Positions 9,342 through 19,537 of a DNA stretch of 57,353 bases are shown here, one piece after another (the stretch's first letter is position 1; each line of letters opens with the position of its first letter). Position numbers and translations under genes: made by a program. The stretch comes from Acetobacteraceae bacterium (lineage in GTDB: Bacteria > Pseudomonadota > Alphaproteobacteria > Acetobacterales > Acetobacteraceae): the NCBI GenBank assembly GCA_025352375.1, contig JANXTL010000046.1, positions 1-57,353 on the forward strand. Reading direction: 5' to 3'. The notes under the pieces are model-generated. The model was not told the origin of the DNA. It searched no databases and saw only the letters and a list, made by a program, of their open reading frames with translations.

Positions 9342-10587
9342 AACCGCCCTCCTTATATTCTGGCACCGTAAACCAAACCCACACCAAATTCACCGCCATC
9401 AGCACCGTCGTCACCGCGAACACCCAGCGTATCCCCAGCCCCGCCGCCAGAATGCCCCCGGTCAGCGGCCCGAGCGAGTTTCCCAGAAATGTCGCCGATG
9501 CTGTCAGGCCGTAGACGGTGCCGCGGTTTTCCCGCGATACCGACCGCCCGATCAGCGCGTTCGCCGTCGGCAAAATCCCTCCGATGAACAGCCCGACCGC
9601 GAACCGTTCGGCCACAAACACCCAGTAATTGTCGACGAAAATCTGCGGCAGGCTGGTCAGGGTGGAACCAAGCAGACAGATCAGCAAAACGCGGCGGTAT
9701 CCGATGATGTCGCTTCGGCTCCCCAAAAACGGCGCCGACATCAAGTTCGCCAGCCCGGTGATGGAGAACGCCACCCCGGCCAGCGTGGCGATTTGCGGCG
9801 GGGAGCCGATCAGCTCCTGTACGAACACCGTCACTACCGGCTGCACCGTGCGCACCCCGAACTGCGCCATCAGCAGCACGAAGAACAGCGACATCAGCGC
9901 GCCGGACCCGGTCAGCAGCGCCAAGGTGCTGCCCATGGACCGGGACTTCACCGACGCGGATGGCGGTTTGAAGTCCTCATGGACAAAGAACCACACCATT
10001 GCCAGCGTCCCGAATGTCGCCGCCGCGGTCCAGAAGAATGGGGCACGGTAGCTGCCCGTCAGGTCCGCCATCGCTCCACCCAGCACCGGCCCGATTAGGG
10101 AGCCGACCATCTGCCCGGTGCTCAACCAACCCAGGGCGTAGCCGAGGCGGCGCTCCGGCACCTGGCTCGCCACCAGCGCGATGGCCGACGTCGAAAACCC
10201 CGCGAACAGCCCCATCGCCGCTCGGGCACCGAAGAACCACCATACGTTGGTCGCCAACCCCATCAGGCCGGTGAACAGCGCGATGAAGAAGCTGGACCGC
10301 AGCAGCGACAGCTTTCGCCCATGCTTGTCGGCGATGCGGCCCCACAAGGGCGAGGCGAAGGCGGCGATGAACGACGTCGATCCGGTGATCAGACCCGACC
10401 AGATGTCGATGCCCTCGATCGATTGAACGCCGAGTTCCGGCAGCATCAGCGGAATGATCGGGGACAGGAAGCTCATGGCGCCGGTCATGACAAACTGGAT
10501 GCCGACCATGGCCCAAAGGGTGCGCTGCCAGCCTTCCACGCCGGGCGGCATCCGGATCTCGGCTGATTGTTCGGTCTCGTCCGTCAT
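9340..10587 (-). CDS. Major facilitator superfamily efflux transporter
   Basis: A 415-residue inner-membrane protein with about 12 hydrophobic helices. It has the MFS motif between TM2 and TM3 (SPLWGRIADKHGRK), a drug-exporter-like TM5 segment (WLSTGQMVGSLIGPVLGG) and a second half-repeat (FLGSRSDIIGYRRVL). The N-terminus is cytoplasmic and acidic. It most resembles multidrug/metabolite-resistance MFS exporters of the DHA1 type, but the substrate cannot be told. It is divergent from the TauD/TfdA-type dioxygenase, with 60 bp between the starts, so a link with that oxidation pathway is possible. It converges on hpnJ. Confidence 0.88.
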   Translation of the reverse strand: MTDETEQSAEIRMPPGVEGWQRTLWAMVGIQFVMTGAMSFLSPIIPLMLPELGVQSIEGIDIWSGLITGSTSFIAAFASPLWGRIADKHGRKLSLLRSSFFIALFTGLMGLATNVWWFFGARAAMGLFAGFSTSAIALVASQVPERRLGYALGWLSTGQMVGSLIGPVLGGAMADLTGSYRAPFFWTAAATFGTLAMVWFFVHEDFKPPSASVKSRSMGSTLALLTGSGALMSLFFVLLMAQFGVRTVQPVVTVFVQELIGSPPQIATLAGVAFSITGLANLMSAPFLGSRSDIIGYRRVLLICLLGSTLTSLPQIFVDNYWVFVAERFAVGLFIGGILPTANALIGRSVSRENRGTVYGLTASATFLGNSLGPLTGGILAAGLGIRWVFAVTTVLMAVNLVWVWFTVPEYKEGG

Positions 10588-10647
10588 TGCCAGTCATTTG
10601 ACAGCCGGGGACGGGATGACACAATGGTAGCAGCCAGGAGAATACGC

Positions 10648-11553
10648 ATGAGCGCGACCATCGAGGCCCCTCGCCCCGCCCACGGCATTTTTCCGAGCGG
10701 CCCCACCGCGGACCAAACGGCGGGGTTGGAGGCGTTCGGCGGGATCGAGATCACCGACATCGATCTATCGCAGCCACTGACCGAGGCCGCGCGCGACCGC
10801 GTGATGCGCCTGTTCCGGTCGCACCCGGTGCTGGTTTTCCGCGATCAGTCCCTCACCAAGGACCAGCAATACGCGTTCACCCTGAATTTCGGGGAGATCG
10901 AGGGCGCCCACGTCAACCGCCTGATCGATTCGAAGAACTACACGCCCGTGCATACGGTTTCCAACCTGGACGCCGATGGCAACCCCTCTGAGATTCTGCG
11001 CGAACGGGGTAACTACTACTGGCACAGCGACAAATCGTACCACGCGGTGCCCTCGTTGCTGACCATGCTGCACGCGGTGGAACTTCCGCCCAAAGGGGGC
11101 GAGACCCAATTCGCCAACACCGCGCTCGGGTACGCCGCCCTGCCGTCGGAGACCAAGGCCGAACTGCAAGGTCTGCGCGCTATCCATAGCTGGGAGGCGA
11201 GCCGCATCCAGTGCGGCGGCCGCCCCGCGACCGAGGAACAAAAAGCCGAACGCCCGCCGGTCGAGCACCCGTTGGTGCGGATTCATCCCGATACCGGCGC
11301 GAGGGCGCTGTACCTCGGCAACCACGCCTCCCATGTTGTGGGCTGGCCGGTGGCAGACGGGCAGGCGTTATTGCGGCGGATGATCCAGCACGTGCAGCAG
11401 CCGGAATTCGTCTACACCCACCGCTGGCGGCAAGGCGATCTGGTACTGTGGGACAATCGCTGCTTGGTTCACCGCGCGTTGCCGCATGAGGCGATGGGCG
11501 TGCATCGCCGCGTCCTGCACCGAACGGTGGTCAAGGGCTCGGTGCCGTACTAA
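10648..11553 (+). CDS. TauD/TfdA-family 2-oxoglutarate dioxygenase
   Basis: A 301-residue Fe(II)/2-oxoglutarate-dependent dioxygenase. The facial triad is visible as H126-x-D128 (YYWHSDKSYHAVPS) and H275 (RCLVHRALPH), with the 2OG-binding Arg near 287-288 (HRRVLHRT) and the conserved LLTMLHAVELPPKGGETQF segment. Family members hydroxylate taurine, 2,4-D, alkyl sulfates or other acids; the substrate here is unknown. The frame is open back to 10567, but ATG 10648 has an AGGAG seven bases upstream, which decides the start. The next gene, a D-2-hydroxyacid dehydrogenase, follows after one base, so the pair probably acts on one pathway. Confidence 0.9.
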   Translation: MSATIEAPRPAHGIFPSGPTADQTAGLEAFGGIEITDIDLSQPLTEAARDRVMRLFRSHPVLVFRDQSLTKDQQYAFTLNFGEIEGAHVNRLIDSKNYTPVHTVSNLDADGNPSEILRERGNYYWHSDKSYHAVPSLLTMLHAVELPPKGGETQFANTALGYAALPSETKAELQGLRAIHSWEASRIQCGGRPATEEQKAERPPVEHPLVRIHPDTGARALYLGNHASHVVGWPVADGQALLRRMIQHVQQPEFVYTHRWRQGDLVLWDNRCLVHRALPHEAMGVHRRVLHRTVVKGSVPY

Positions 11554-11554
11554 C

Positions 11555-12529
11555 ATGAACATTGTCATCCCCGACGAATACCAGGACATCGTCCCCCGCC
11601 TGGACTGCTACAATCTGCTGGAGAGCCACGACGTTACGATCTACCGCGAGCCCGCACCCGATTTCGAAACACTTGTGGCACGCCTGCACCCGGCCGAGAT
11701 CGTCGTCGCGATTCGGGAACGGGTAGAATTCTCCCGTGCGCTCATCGCGCGGCTGCCCAACCTTAAAATGATCGCCCTGGTCGGCCGCAACGCGACCACC
11801 ATCGACTACGCCGCCGCGACCGAGCACGGGGTGATGGTTTCGACCGGCAAGAGCAACTCGCCGGTTGCCCCCGCCGAACTGACAGTCGCGCTGATGATGG
11901 CCGCCCGCCGCAACATCGTGTTGGAAGCCGAACGCATGCGCCGGGGCGAGTGGCCCATGACGCTGTCGCACCGGTTGCGCGGCACCACGCTGGGCATTTT
12001 TGGCCTGGGCAACATCGGCTCCCTGGTTGCCGAGGCCGGCGTTGGGCTCGGCATGAAGGTGCTGGTCTGGGGCCAGGAGGCATCTGCCAAACGCGCCGCC
12101 GAACGAGGTTACGGCGTGGCCGCCAGCAAGGCCGCGTTCTTCGAGCAATCCGACGTCCTGTCGCTGCACGTCCGCCTCCGCCCCGATACACGCGGCATCG
12201 TGGGGACGGAGGACCTTGCCCGCATGAAACCCACAGCGCTGATCGTGAACACCTCCCGAGCAGAACTGTTCGCCGCGGGCGCGCTGCTGGCGGCACTGCA
12301 AGCGGGAAGGCCGGGGTACGCGGCAATGGATGTGTACGACCAGGAGCCGATCGTGGATGGCGACCACCCGTTCCTGACGATGCCGAACGTGGTCTGCACC
12401 CCGCATCTCGGCTGGGCCGAATGGGACAATTTCGAGCTTTATTTTTCGGAAACGTTCGAGCAGATTACGGCCTACGCTGCCGGGCAGCCGCTGCGATTGG
12501 CAAACCCAACGGTGGTGCGGCGAAAATAG
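11555..12529 (+). CDS. D-isomer-specific 2-hydroxyacid dehydrogenase
   Basis: A 324-residue NAD-dependent dehydrogenase that interconverts a D-2-hydroxyacid and a 2-oxoacid. The Rossmann motif is G-x-G-x-x-G (GIFGLGNIGSLV), and the catalytic Arg lies in VNTSRAEL. The Glu of the relay is in DVYDQEPI, and the acid/base His is in TPHLGWAEWDN. The substrate-binding N-terminal lobe contains the loop NLKMIALVGRNATTIDYAAA. It starts one base after the dioxygenase stop, and an earlier open-frame ATG at 11486 lies inside that gene, so ATG 11555 is used. It resembles phosphoglycerate/hydroxypyruvate reductases, but the substrate is not determinable. Confidence 0.9.
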   Translation: MNIVIPDEYQDIVPRLDCYNLLESHDVTIYREPAPDFETLVARLHPAEIVVAIRERVEFSRALIARLPNLKMIALVGRNATTIDYAAATEHGVMVSTGKSNSPVAPAELTVALMMAARRNIVLEAERMRRGEWPMTLSHRLRGTTLGIFGLGNIGSLVAEAGVGLGMKVLVWGQEASAKRAAERGYGVAASKAAFFEQSDVLSLHVRLRPDTRGIVGTEDLARMKPTALIVNTSRAELFAAGALLAALQAGRPGYAAMDVYDQEPIVDGDHPFLTMPNVVCTPHLGWAEWDNFELYFSETFEQITAYAAGQPLRLANPTVVRRK

Positions 12530-12851
12530 GGTCGGTTAGGGGGACAAAGTGCCCGCTTCGATTGCCTTCGAGATAACGGACGATCCGATTGACGACGCGT
12601 TGGCGCGATCGGCGTTCTGCGAAACCCGCCGCCACCAGCGCTTCCACATCGGCATGCACCCGGCGGTCGTCCCGTCTCAACGCCGCCGCGAGGGCCCGCA
12701 CGCTCCGAATCTCGTGCGCATGGATGTGACGCAACAATGCAATTCGGCCCGGCGTTAGAGCGCGAAACAACAGGTATTTGTAACTGTGCAGCGAAGCGGG
12801 TAAAGCACCCGATTGACGCGCCCGCTGACCCCACCCTATGTTTGCTCCCAA
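12465..12851 (-). pseudogene. Probable remnant of a COG4190-type HTH regulator
   Basis: The central 50 residues match the helix-turn-helix of COG4190/HVO_A0114-type predicted regulators: LTPGRIALLRHIHAHEIRSV, then LAAALRRDDRRVHADVEALV and AGFAER. The sequence just upstream (SLHSYKYLLFRALTP) also fits the family. Outside this core the protein departs from the family: the N-terminus has only a TTG at 12851, and the C-terminal part (RQRVVNRIVRYLEGN) is unlike the usual strand segment. The frame also runs 65 bp into the 3' end of the convergent dehydrogenase gene and covers part of the livH leader. I read it as a decayed regulator, although a functional gene with a weak start is possible. Confidence 0.42.
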
Positions 12852-12898
12852 CGAGAACGGGGCCCGGACGGTCCCCTCAATCAGGGAGACCGCCCACA

Positions 12899-13780
12899 GT
12901 GGAAGACGCTGCGCGCCTGTTGCAGCTTGTCGTCAATGGTGCCGCCGCGGGCTGCATCTATGGCCTCATCGCGCTTGGCTTTGTACTGATCTACAAAGCG
13001 ACCGAGATGGTGAATTTCGCCCAGGGCGACATCATGATGCTGGGCGGCTTCGTCGCATACAGTCTGATCGCGCATTACGGGCTGAATTACTGGGTCGGCG
13101 CCTTGCTCGCTATCGCCATTACCGCCGCTTTCGGGTTCGCGCTGGATGCCGTCATCCTCCGGCGAGTCATCGGCCAACCGCAGTTCGCCGTGGTCATGCT
13201 CACCCTTGGGCTCGGTTTTATTTTCCGGGCCGGGGCGGGCATTGGCTGGGGTTACGATTCGGTCGGGTTCAACACGCCCTTCACCAATAAGACCGCGACC
13301 ATCGGCCAACTGGTGCTCGGGCAAGACAATCTCTCCATTATCGTCGGCACCGTGCTGCTGTGTGGTGTACTCTACGTCTTCTTCAGCAAAACCCGGCTGG
13401 GCGTGGCGATGCAGGCGTCGTCGCAGAACCAGTTGGCCGCTTACTATATGGGTATCCCGGTCCGGACCGTTTTCTCGCTCATTTGGGCGATCAGTGCCGG
13501 TGTCGCCGCGGTGGCGGGGATCTTGCTCTCCCCGGTATCGATGATCGACGTGAACATGGGCTTCCTCGGCATCAAGGCCTTCGCGGCGGCGGTCATCGGG
13601 GGCTTCGGTTCGATTCCCGGATCGCTGGTCGGCGGCGTAGTCGTCGGCATCGTGGAACAGTTAGCGGGCTACTACCTCCCCGCCGGTTTCCAGGAGGTTA
13701 CGTCCAACGTGGTGCTGCTCGCCATGTTGATCCTGCGCCCGCAGGGGTTGTTCGCCGAGCTGTCCGGGAAGCGAGTGTAG
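12899..13780 (+). CDS. livH: LivH-type ABC transporter permease
   Basis: A 293-residue inner-membrane permease of the branched-chain amino acid (HAAT/LIV) importer family. The start region (LLQLVVNGAAAGCIYGLIAL) and the motif YKATEMVNFAQGDIMMLGG are classical for LivH, as is the coupling segment (KAFAAAVIGGFGSIPGSLVGG). About eight hydrophobic segments are seen. The frame extends upstream to 12737, but GTG 12899 has an AGGGAG ten bases ahead and restores normal length. LivM follows after 3 bp. Substrates of such systems range from leucine to urea, amides and aromatic acids; nothing here fixes it. Confidence 0.92.
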   Translation: MEDAARLLQLVVNGAAAGCIYGLIALGFVLIYKATEMVNFAQGDIMMLGGFVAYSLIAHYGLNYWVGALLAIAITAAFGFALDAVILRRVIGQPQFAVVMLTLGLGFIFRAGAGIGWGYDSVGFNTPFTNKTATIGQLVLGQDNLSIIVGTVLLCGVLYVFFSKTRLGVAMQASSQNQLAAYYMGIPVRTVFSLIWAISAGVAAVAGILLSPVSMIDVNMGFLGIKAFAAAVIGGFGSIPGSLVGGVVVGIVEQLAGYYLPAGFQEVTSNVVLLAMLILRPQGLFAELSGKRV

Positions 13781-13783
13781 CCG

Positions 13784-14860
13784 ATGCGATATTTGTTCCG
13801 GACCGAATATCGGCAGGACACCTCGCTGGCGCGCCACGGGGGGGATTTCTTCTGGTACGGGCTACTGCTGGTCGCCATGATCGTCATCCCCATGTTGATG
13901 GGGGAGTTCTACGTGGGCGAGTTGGGCGGGGTGTTCATCTTCGCCATTGCCGGCGTCGGGTTGATGCTCCTGGTGGGCTACACCGGCCTAATAAGCCTGG
14001 GACACGCCGCATTCCTGGGAATCGGTGCTTATGTGAATTCGGTACTGCTGGCCAAGGGCGTACCCTTCGTGATCACGCTGCCGGTCGCCGGACTGTTCAC
14101 AGCGGCCTGCGGCGCGGCCATCGGCCTGCCGACCCTGCGCATGAGCGGGCTGTATCTCGCCATCGCCACCCTGGCATTCGGCAGCATCGTTGGCACGGTC
14201 TTTCAAAAATGGACATCCGTCACGGGCGGTTTCGACGGGTTCCCGGTCCCCACCCCCACCATCCTCGGGTTCGGTTTGGATGGCGCTACAGGCATCTACT
14301 ACGTCTCGCTGGTCGTCTTGATCTTCGTGCTGTGGGTGACAGCCAACATCCTCCGCAGCCCCATGGGCCGCGCGATGGTGGCGATTCGGGATAGCGAGGT
14401 CTCGGCGCAGAGCATGGGCATCAATCTGGCGCGTTACAAAGCGCTGGCGTTCGCCCTCAGCGCCGGCATGACGGGCCTCGCGGGTGCGCTATTCGCGCAT
14501 TACGTCCGGTTCCTCGCGCCCGATGCTTTCGACGTTCTGCTGTCGGTGCAGTTCGTGACCATCGTGTTCGTAGGGGGACTGGGCTCCCTGCACGGGGCGA
14601 TCTTCGGCGCCATCTTTGTCCGCCTGCTGCCGCAGTTCATCGCGATCGTGCGCGACGATTTGCCGTTCGGTATCGGCCGGCTGCCGGGGCTGGAACCGTC
14701 GTTGTTCGGCCTCGTGCTGGTGCTGGTCATCCTGTTCCAGCCGGGCGGCATCAACGGCCTCTGGCTGAAGCTGAAGCACTGGTTCACCGCTTATCCGTTC
14801 AAGCGGCAGACCAGTTCCCGGCGGCAAAAATCCTATGCGAAGTCGGAGCGCCTGCGATGA
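13784..14860 (+). CDS. livM: LivM-type ABC transporter permease
   Basis: The second permease of the HAAT importer, 358 residues, with about ten hydrophobic segments. The LivM hallmarks are [20 protein letters not shown], the substrate-pore region [16 protein letters not shown] and the coupling loop ([21 protein letters not shown]). It ends with a basic tail ([19 protein letters not shown]). It starts 3 bp after livH and overlaps livG by four bases, so the operon is tightly coupled. Confidence 0.92.
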   Translation: MRYLFRTEYRQDTSLARHGGDFFWYGLLLVAMIVIPMLMGEFYVGELGGVFIFAIAGVGLMLLVGYTGLISLGHAAFLGIGAYVNSVLLAKGVPFVITLPVAGLFTAACGAAIGLPTLRMSGLYLAIATLAFGSIVGTVFQKWTSVTGGFDGFPVPTPTILGFGLDGATGIYYVSLVVLIFVLWVTANILRSPMGRAMVAIRDSEVSAQSMGINLARYKALAFALSAGMTGLAGALFAHYVRFLAPDAFDVLLSVQFVTIVFVGGLGSLHGAIFGAIFVRLLPQFIAIVRDDLPFGIGRLPGLEPSLFGLVLVLVILFQPGGINGLWLKLKHWFTAYPFKRQTSSRRQKSYAKSERLR

Positions 14861-15629
14861 GCCTGTTCGAAGCCCAGGGCATCTCCGTCCGGTTCGGCGG
14901 CATCCGCGCCGTCGACGACGTGTCGTTCGAGGTACGGAAAGGTGAGGTTTTTTCGATCATCGGACCGAATGGCGCCGGGAAGACAACGATTTTCAACCTG
15001 ATCAGCCGGATCTATAATTCGACGGACGGCAAACTGATCTTCGACGGTCAGGATATTACCAAAACGCCGCCAAACCAGGTTGCCGGTGTCGGGATCGCGC
15101 GTACCTTCCAGAACATCGAACTGTTTCCCAACGCGACGCTCTTGGAAAACCTGCTGATCGGGCGGCACCGCCATTCCAGCGTAGGGCTGCTGTCTCAGTT
15201 GGCGTTTCTGCCATCGACGCGCCGCGCCGAAATCCAACACCGCGAAAAAGCCGAGGACGTCATCGCCTTCCTCGGTCTGCAACGCTACCGCGACGCACTG
15301 ATCGCCAATTTGCCGTATGGCGTGCGCAAAGTGGTCGAGCTGGGCCGCGCACTGTGCATCGAACCGAAGCTGCTGCTGCTGGACGAGCCGTCCTCCGGCC
15401 TGAACGTCGAGGAGACGGAAGGCATGGGTTTCTGGATCGACGATATCAAAAAGGACCTCGGCATCACCGTTATCATGGTCGAGCACGATATGGCGCTGGT
15501 GAACCAGGTGTCCGACCGCGTGATGGCGCTGAACTACGGCAAGGTCATCGCGATGGGCACCCCGCGGGAGGTGCAAACCCATCCCGAGGTGATCAAGGCC
15601 TACCTCGGCGGCGATCTGGAGGACGCGGC

Positions 15630-15633
<4 letters not shown>
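14857..15633 (+). CDS. livG: LivG-type ABC transporter ATP-binding protein
   Basis: A 258-residue cytoplasmic ATPase of the HAAT importer. Walker A is GPNGAGKTT, and a Q-loop-type region ([14 protein letters not shown]) follows. The signature is degenerate ([15 protein letters not shown]), as is usual for LivG where it reads xYGxQR. Walker B is [12 protein letters not shown] and the switch His is in MVEHDM. The C-terminal LivG extension ([15 protein letters not shown]) is present. It overlaps livM (ATGA) and livF (GTGA). Confidence 0.93.
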
Positions 15634-16393
<760 letters not shown>

Positions 16394-16403
<10 letters not shown>

Positions 16404-17416
16404 CAATCCCCGCACTGGTATCCCAGCGCGCCGCCGCCAACGGCTCTGCCGTCGTGCTGCGAAAAAAAGACCGCGGCCTGTGGAAGGCCGTGACATGGTC
16501 CGATCTGGATTCGCGGCGGCGCGCCATCGCCCAGGCACTGAAAGCAGCCGATTTCCGCGTCGGCGACGTCGCCTGCATCCTCTCGGAAACCACCCCAGAT
16601 GCTGTCTATGCCGACTTGGGAATCCTCACCGCCGGTGGAGTCAGCCTGGCGCTTCACCCGGAGGCCGAAGCCGGGCAGGTCGGTGCGGCGCTGCGCGAAA
16701 CCGCCTGCCGCGTGCTGTTCGTGGAAAACGAGGAACAACTCGATAAAGCCCTGACGGTCCGCGAGAGCTGCCCCGCATTGGTCCGGATCGTGATCCTGGA
16801 CATGAAAGGGTTACGGGAATTCTCCGACCCCGGCTGCGCAAGTTTTAAAGCCTTCATCGAACGCGGCGTTCCCGGCGAACCCGTTGCCATCCGGCCCGAC
16901 CAACCGGCCGCGATCGTGGGCGGCGCAATCCGTACGCATGCGGAAGTCTCGGCCATGGTCACCGCGGCCACCCAGCAACTCAACCCCCGCGAGGGCGATG
17001 AGCGCCTCGCCGTGCTGCCGATGTCGGATCCGCTGGAGCGAATCCACGGCCTCTATCTCGCGCTCAGCACCGGGGTGGTCAGCAACTACCTCGAAAGCCC
17101 CGAAACCGCGCGCGAAAACCTCCAGCAACTGAAGCCCACATTTTTCGGTGCGGATATCGAGGCCTGGACCCGCCTGCACGCTCGCATTTCGGGCGCCGCC
17201 GCCGCCGCGACCGGCTTGCAGCGAATGCTGTATAACTGGGCCATCGGTGCTGGCCACGGTAACCCGCTCGCGAACGCCTTGGTGCTTCGGGCGGTTCGCC
17301 GCGAACTCGGGATGCAGCGCCTGCGGGTCGCCTACGTCGCCAACGCCAAACCACCCGCCGCGGTCACCGACTGGGCCGCGGCGCTGGGCGTGTCGATCCA
17401 GTCAGTCACAACGTAA
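16394..17416 (+). CDS. Acyl-CoA-synthetase-like fragment without catalytic motifs
   Basis: A 340-residue open frame homologous to the N-terminal part of the long-chain acyl-CoA synthetases that often accompany HAAT importers. Recognisable ANL segments are WSDLDSRRRAIAQALKAADF, REGDERLAVLPMSDPLERI and SNYLESPETARENLQQLKPT. Where the ATP-binding A3 motif (YTSGTTGxPKG) should be, the protein reads PAAIVGGAIRTHAEV (171-185), so the P-loop is lost. It also stops at LGVSIQSVTT, exactly before the A5 motif (YGxTE), so motifs A5 to A10 and the C-terminal domain are missing. Full-length relatives have roughly 600 residues. The frame itself is clean: ATG 16394, no internal stop, 25-bp gap to the next gene. 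It is either a recent remnant or a non-catalytic protein. Confidence 0.75.
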
Positions 17417-17441
17417 CGAACACGATCAGGGAGAAAAGACC

Positions 17442-18611
17442 ATGCGCAAAACGCTCATGGCCGCCGCACTGGCCGCCAGTTTCGCGACACCCGTCCTCGC
17501 CGCCGAGGCCGTACGGGGTGTGACCGATAGTGAAATCATCATCGGCACCTACACCGATCTGTCCGGTGTGACGGCGATGTGGGGCGTCAACAACTCCAAC
17601 ACCTGGCGCATGGCCTTCGATGAGGCGAACGCCGCCGGCGGCATCAACGGCCGCAAAATCAAGTACATCGTCGAGGATAATCAGTATCAAATTCCGCGTT
17701 CGGTGCAGGCGGCGAACAAGCTGATCAACAAGGACGGCGTGTTCGTCATGGTCGCTAATGGCGGCACGCCGATGAACAACGCGACGATGCCGGATCAGCT
17801 CGCCAAGGGCGTCGCCAATATCTTTCCGTTGACATCGGCCCGCTCGATGTACGAGCCGTTCCACCACCTGAAATTCGGTCTGGCGGCGTCGTATTACGAT
17901 CAGATGCGCTCCGGGGTGAAGCTGTTCGTCGAGCAGCACGGCAAAAAGAAGTTCTGCTCCATGTCGCAGGATACCGATTTCGGCCGCGACGTCATTGACG
18001 GCGCCCGGGACCAGCTCAAAGCGATGAACCTGGCGCTGGTGGCGGAAACGCTCCACAAACCCACCGACACCGATTTCAGCGCCCCGGTCGCCCGGCTGCG
18101 CGATGCCGGCTGCGACATCATCATCCTCGGAACCATAACCCGCGACACCATCCAGATCGTATCCTCCATCCGCAAGATCGGCTGGAACATCGATCTGCTC
18201 GGTCAGGCCGCGAGCTACGACGAAGCCGTCGCGGAAGTGCCCGGCGGCGCGACCGAGGGTTTCTTCTCCATGACCCCCGTCATCTTCGTCGCCGGCCACG
18301 ATGCGCGGCCGGCGGTCGCGGCCTTCGCCGAGAAATACAAGAAGCTGTTCGGCAAGGAGCCCAACTTCGCCGCCCAGCTCGGCTACACCGGCGCCCAGCT
18401 CATGATCCTGGCACTGAAGAACGCGGGCAAAGACCTGACCGCGGACACCTTTGTCACGGGTATGGAAGCGATCAAGGACTGGCACGACATCTTCGGCTCC
18501 CCGGCGATGACGTTCAGCAGCACGAAGCATCAGGGGTCGAACCAGTCGTTCCTGTGCGTTGTGAAGGCCGGCAAATGGGTGGCGGTCAGCACGACGTCGG
18601 TGGGCTATTGA
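17442..18611 (+). CDS. HAAT-family periplasmic substrate-binding protein
   Basis: A 389-residue LivK-like receptor (Peripla_BP_6 fold) for the importer encoded upstream. It has a signal peptide (MRKTLMAAALAASFATPVLA, cleavage at AEA) and the family opening GVTDSEIIIGTYTDLSGVTA. The ligand-cleft region ANGGTPMNNATMPDQLAKGV and the hinge-side segment FCSMSQDTDFGRDVIDGARDQ follow. GGGAG eight or so bases ahead of ATG 17442 supports the start; the longer open frame begins inside the preceding gene. The binding site does not let me name the ligand; relatives bind branched amino acids, amides, or aromatic and fatty acids. The stop overlaps that of mtnP by seven bases, tail to tail. Confidence 0.92.
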   Translation: MRKTLMAAALAASFATPVLAAEAVRGVTDSEIIIGTYTDLSGVTAMWGVNNSNTWRMAFDEANAAGGINGRKIKYIVEDNQYQIPRSVQAANKLINKDGVFVMVANGGTPMNNATMPDQLAKGVANIFPLTSARSMYEPFHHLKFGLAASYYDQMRSGVKLFVEQHGKKKFCSMSQDTDFGRDVIDGARDQLKAMNLALVAETLHKPTDTDFSAPVARLRDAGCDIIILGTITRDTIQIVSSIRKIGWNIDLLGQAASYDEAVAEVPGGATEGFFSMTPVIFVAGHDARPAVAAFAEKYKKLFGKEPNFAAQLGYTGAQLMILALKNAGKDLTADTFVTGMEAIKDWHDIFGSPAMTFSSTKHQGSNQSFLCVVKAGKWVAVSTTSVGY

Positions 18612-19483
18612 CCGGTTAAAATCCGCCCCGCCACCGCGTCCAACTTCGAAACCAGCCCCGGCGCACGCATCGCCGGGGCGGTGATCAGCGCATTATCCAG
18701 CGCGCGATCGCAACCGCACGGGCAAAGCTCGCGGTTGCCGCCAAGCGCCGGCACGATCTGTTGCACCAGCGACTTCGCTTTGTCGGCGTTCTCCAGCAAC
18801 AGCTTCACCACCGCGTCGACGGTCACGTGGTCGTGGTCCGGGTGCCAGCAATCGAAATCCGTGACCATGGCCACCGTGGCGTAACAAAGCTCGGCTTCCC
18901 GCGCGAGCTTGGCTTCCGGCATGTTGGTCATGCCGATAACGCTGCAACCCCAGGACCGGTACAGCTCGCTCTCGGCCTTGGTGGAGAATTGCGGCCCTTC
19001 CATCACCATGTAGGTGCCGCCGCGCGTGACCGGCAGGCCCAGACCGCGAGCGGCCGTTTCCAGCGCGTCGCCAAGGCGGGTGCAGACGGGGTGCGCCATC
19101 GACACGTGCGCCACCAATCCTTCGCCGAAGAAGCTTTTCTCACGCGCGAAAGAACGGTCGATGAACTGGTCCACGATGACGAAATGCCCAGGCGCCAGCT
19201 CGGCTTTAAGGCTGCCGACCGCCGACAGCGAGAGCACGTCGGTGACGCCGGAGCGCTTCAAGGCATCGATATTGGCGCGGTAATTGAGGTGCGTTGGGGA
19301 GCTCGGGTGCCCCCGTCCATGCCGCGGCAGGAACACGCAGCGCACGCCGGCCAGACGGCCGAACAGAAGCTCGTCCGACGGGTTACCCCAGGGGGTGGGA
19401 ACCCGTTGCCATACTTTGTCCTCGAGCCCGTCGATATCGTAGAGGCCGGAGCCGCCGATGATTCCGATGATGGGTTCTGGCAT
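18605..19483 (-). CDS. mtnP: MtnP, S-methyl-5'-thioadenosine phosphorylase
   Basis: MtnP splits methylthioadenosine with phosphate to adenine and methylthioribose-1-phosphate, recycling the by-product of polyamine and acyl-homoserine-lactone synthesis. The 292-residue protein has the phosphate-binding start (IGIIGGSGLYDIDGL), PRHGRGHPSSPTHLNYRANI, and the substrate motif MEGPQFSTKAES. The base-pocket region MTNMPEAKLAREAELCY and the Asp of TDFDCW are also present. It lies 54 bp downstream of the fused cytochrome gene on the same strand, with a hairpin in the gap, so its linkage to the bc1 operon is only partial. No other methionine-salvage gene is in the window. Confidence 0.95.
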   Translation of the reverse strand: MPEPIIGIIGGSGLYDIDGLEDKVWQRVPTPWGNPSDELLFGRLAGVRCVFLPRHGRGHPSSPTHLNYRANIDALKRSGVTDVLSLSAVGSLKAELAPGHFVIVDQFIDRSFAREKSFFGEGLVAHVSMAHPVCTRLGDALETAARGLGLPVTRGGTYMVMEGPQFSTKAESELYRSWGCSVIGMTNMPEAKLAREAELCYATVAMVTDFDCWHPDHDHVTVDAVVKLLLENADKAKSLVQQIVPALGGNRELCPCGCDRALDNALITAPAMRAPGLVSKLDAVAGRILTGQ

Positions 19484-19498
19484 GATGCACCTCCAACC

Positions 19499-19526
19499 GT
19501 CATGGCGTGCGCAGGCCCGCCATGAC
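19499..19526 (-). terminator. Perfect 9-bp hairpin between the bc1 genes and mtnP
   Basis: GTCATGGCG (19499-19507) and CGCCATGAC (19518-19526) are perfect inverted repeats around a 10-base loop. The hairpin sits 12 bp after the cytochrome b/c1 stop codon and 16 bp before the mtnP start, both leftward. There is no T-run, so it may be an attenuator, an mRNA-stabilising 3' structure or a processing site rather than a strict Rho-independent terminator. Confidence 0.5.
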
Positions 19527-19537
19527 GCGTGTGGCTG

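Noticed and set aside
11531-12406. 291-codon frame antisense to the D-2-hydroxyacid dehydrogenase
   Set aside because: The dehydrogenase has all catalytic residues; the antisense frame lacks any known motif.
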